From contig DASYSA010000322.1 in the NCBI GenBank assembly GCA_036003885.1, forward strand, positions 1 through 7,691: DNA of 7,691 nucleotides, in the 5' to 3' direction. Under the pieces are notes generated by a model. That model was not told where the DNA came from. It did not search any database and saw only the letters and a list, made by a program, of their open reading frames with translations. Below, in pieces: positions 6,433-7,691 of the stretch (positions are counted from its first letter, which is position 1; each line of letters begins with the position of its first letter). The DNA comes from DASYSA01 sp036003885 (GTDB taxonomy: Bacteria > Acidobacteriota > Blastocatellia > UBA7656). A program made the position numbers and the translations under genes.

Positions 6433-7346
6433 ACAGCAAGGGATTCATTATAGCGGACGTCTTTACTCAAGAGCGATTCTGCGGAAATCAACTGGCAGTC
6501 TTCACCGATGGCGCCGGCCTCGACTCGGCGACGATGCAGAACATCGCCCGTGAGATGAACTACTCCGAAACGACTTTTCTCCTTCCGCCTGAAGCGGGAG
6601 GCGACTATCGCATCCGCATATTCACCCCGGCAAAGGAACTGCCATTCGCGGGCCACCCGCTGGTCGGATCCGCAAACGTGATCGTTGCTGAAGGGATGAA
6701 GCGATCGACCGGCGCCTTAACGACCGTGCGACTCGAAACGGGCGTCGGTGAGATTGTAGTCGAGGTCAAAACCGAGGGAGGCAGAGCCGGCCACACGACA
6801 ATGACTCAGCCGCTGCCTCTCACCAAAGGTACGTTTGCCGATGTTGACGCGATGGCAAAGGCGCTTTCGATTGACGCATCTGACATTCAAAGCACGGACC
6901 TCCCAATCGAAGCGATCTATAACGGCATTACTGTAGTCATAGTGCCCATCGCATCGCGAAAAGCCATCGAGCGTATTCAAGTCGATGGGATCGCGATTGG
7001 CGCCATCGTTCAGGAGCTGGGTGCCGAGACCGTGCTGGCATTCACTCGCGAAACGGTGGCAGAATCGAGCAGCGTTCATTGCAGGGTCTTCGCCCCGGGA
7101 GCCGGAGTTGGGGAGGATGCGGCGACCGGCTCTGCTAACGGACCCCTCGGCTTTTATCTGGTGAAGCATGGTCTCGTAAGAGTTGAACCGCGCACCAGAA
7201 TCCTGAGCGAACAGGGCTGCGAAATGAAGCGGCCGAGCCAGCTTCACATCGAGATAGATGTGGATGCCGGGAGCGATGAAGTCACCGGCGTGCGCGTAGG
7301 GGGCGGCGTCGTGATTGCCGGCCGCGGCGAGATATTTCTTTCATGA
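6429..7346 (+). CDS. PhzF-family isomerase/epimerase-like protein
   Basis: A 305-residue protein, the usual length for PhzF. The N-terminal hallmark is present (ADVFTQERFCGNQLAVF), as are the catalytic-site NYSETTF with E47 (equivalent to the proton-shuttling Glu of PhzF), FTPAKELPFAGHP (H76), and in the second half a GEDAATGSANGPLG loop; the two halves form the diaminopimelate-epimerase-like fold. PhzF itself isomerises a dihydroanthranilate in phenazine synthesis, but most family members in genomes lie outside phenazine loci and have unknown small-molecule substrates. No other phenazine gene is visible here, so I do not assign that pathway. It is translationally coupled (ATGA at 6429-6432) to the aminotransferase, suggesting both act on the same amino-acid-derived compound. 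Cytoplasmic, no signal peptide. Confidence 0.93.
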   Translation: MNSKGFIIADVFTQERFCGNQLAVFTDGAGLDSATMQNIAREMNYSETTFLLPPEAGGDYRIRIFTPAKELPFAGHPLVGSANVIVAEGMKRSTGALTTVRLETGVGEIVVEVKTEGGRAGHTTMTQPLPLTKGTFADVDAMAKALSIDASDIQSTDLPIEAIYNGITVVIVPIASRKAIERIQVDGIAIGAIVQELGAETVLAFTRETVAESSSVHCRVFAPGAGVGEDAATGSANGPLGFYLVKHGLVRVEPRTRILSEQGCEMKRPSQLHIEIDVDAGSDEVTGVRVGGGVVIAGRGEIFLS

Positions 7347-7440
7347 AGACGTTTCGCGTTTGTCGAACGCACAGCGGCGGCGGCAGAGATCGGCTTGAGG
7401 TCGGAAGCTGCCTTCAACGATGAAGTTGGAGAAATCGTGA

Positions 7441-7691
7441 ATGACAATCAAAGACATTGAAGATGTTTACAACTACAGCGACTGGGCAAATGAGAAGCTG
7501 ATGAAGGTCATCGAAGGGCTGGCACCGGAAGAGTTCACGGGCCGGGTGGGAGGGTCCTTCGAATCGATCAGGACCACGCTGGTTCACATGCTCAGCGCTG
7601 AATGGGGATGGCTGGCGCGTTGCGGCGGACCGGAGCGCGGTCTCAAGCTTGAACCCAAGGCCTTCCCAACTCTGGCCGCGATCGAAGAGGC
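7441..7691 (+). CDS. DinB-family protein, N-terminal part (cut by window edge)
   Basis: The first 83 residues are visible, with the remainder beyond the right edge. ATG 7441 has TTGGAG (7426-7431) 9 nt upstream. The sequence starts MTIKDIEDVYNYSDWANEKL and continues with LAPEEFTGRVGGSFESI, then LVHMLSAEWGWLARC. The 'Y.dWAN..L' start, the 'GGSF.SI..TL.H' helix with a candidate metal-ligand His, and the EWxWL segment are characteristic of the DinB-like four-helix metalloprotein superfamily. Members include thiol-dependent (bacillithiol or mycothiol) S-transferases and many proteins of unknown role. The 94-nt gap after phzF contains no convincing terminator, so it may belong to the same transcript. 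Confidence 0.82.
   Translation, partial: MTIKDIEDVYNYSDWANEKLMKVIEGLAPEEFTGRVGGSFESIRTTLVHMLSAEWGWLARCGGPERGLKLEPKAFPTLAAIEE

Noticed and set aside
7343..7423. 26-codon ORF overlapping the phzF-like stop by ATGA
   Set aside because: The product is short, Arg/Gly-rich and unlike any known protein; probably chance.
7412..7425. Small hairpin CTTCA-ACGA-TGAAG before the DinB-like gene
   Set aside because: Only 5 bp and no following U tract, so not supported as a terminator.

Overview
The window is a compact bacterial chromosomal segment of moderately high GC with standard genetic code use. The genus cannot be read from the sequence. The gene content (periplasmic serine hydrolase, MocR, PhzF, DinB, a 7-nt-period intergenic repeat) would fit a soil or environmental lineage such as Acidobacteriota, but that is a low-confidence guess. 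The two window edges cut through genes.

Left block, minus strand (1-3424). Read in the transcription direction, it starts at a MerR-type promoter (3393-3424), followed by a merR-family metalloregulator (2952-3385) interrupted by one single-base frameshift. The regulator overlaps, by ATGA, a 306-codon secreted thioredoxin-fold gene (2035-2955). That gene carries an in-frame TGA exactly where the first cysteine of a CPxC redox motif belongs, giving U-P-M-C, and a SECIS-like hairpin lies just after the TGA. I read it as an undeclared selenoprotein, which a standard annotation would split into two false ORFs. Further along lie a secreted class C beta-lactamase-like serine hydrolase (423-1835) and the 5' part of an STM3941-like two-helix membrane protein (1-355).

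Right block, plus strand (3503-7691). A sigma70-like promoter precedes a MocR-type (GntR HTH plus aminotransferase domain) regulator (3571-5091). After it comes a 100-bp inverted repeat built of RCGTTTN heptamers (5096-5197). Next are a LysN-like PLP aminotransferase (5227-6432), a PhzF-family isomerase overlapping it by ATGA (6429-7346), and the start of a DinB-family gene (7441-7691, cut by the edge). The MocR protein probably controls the aminotransferase/PhzF pair, forming a small amino-acid or secondary-metabolite operon whose substrate cannot be deduced.

The most notable unit is the merR-selenoprotein pair. The regulator has a cysteine triad (C80, C115, C128) with the same 35-residue first spacing as mercury/lead MerR proteins. 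It is translationally coupled to a secreted two-domain selenothioredoxin. This suggests a thiol-reactive metal (Hg, Pb, Cd or similar) sensing and redox/detoxification module. The frameshift in merR is either a sequencing/assembly error or the first sign of decay.
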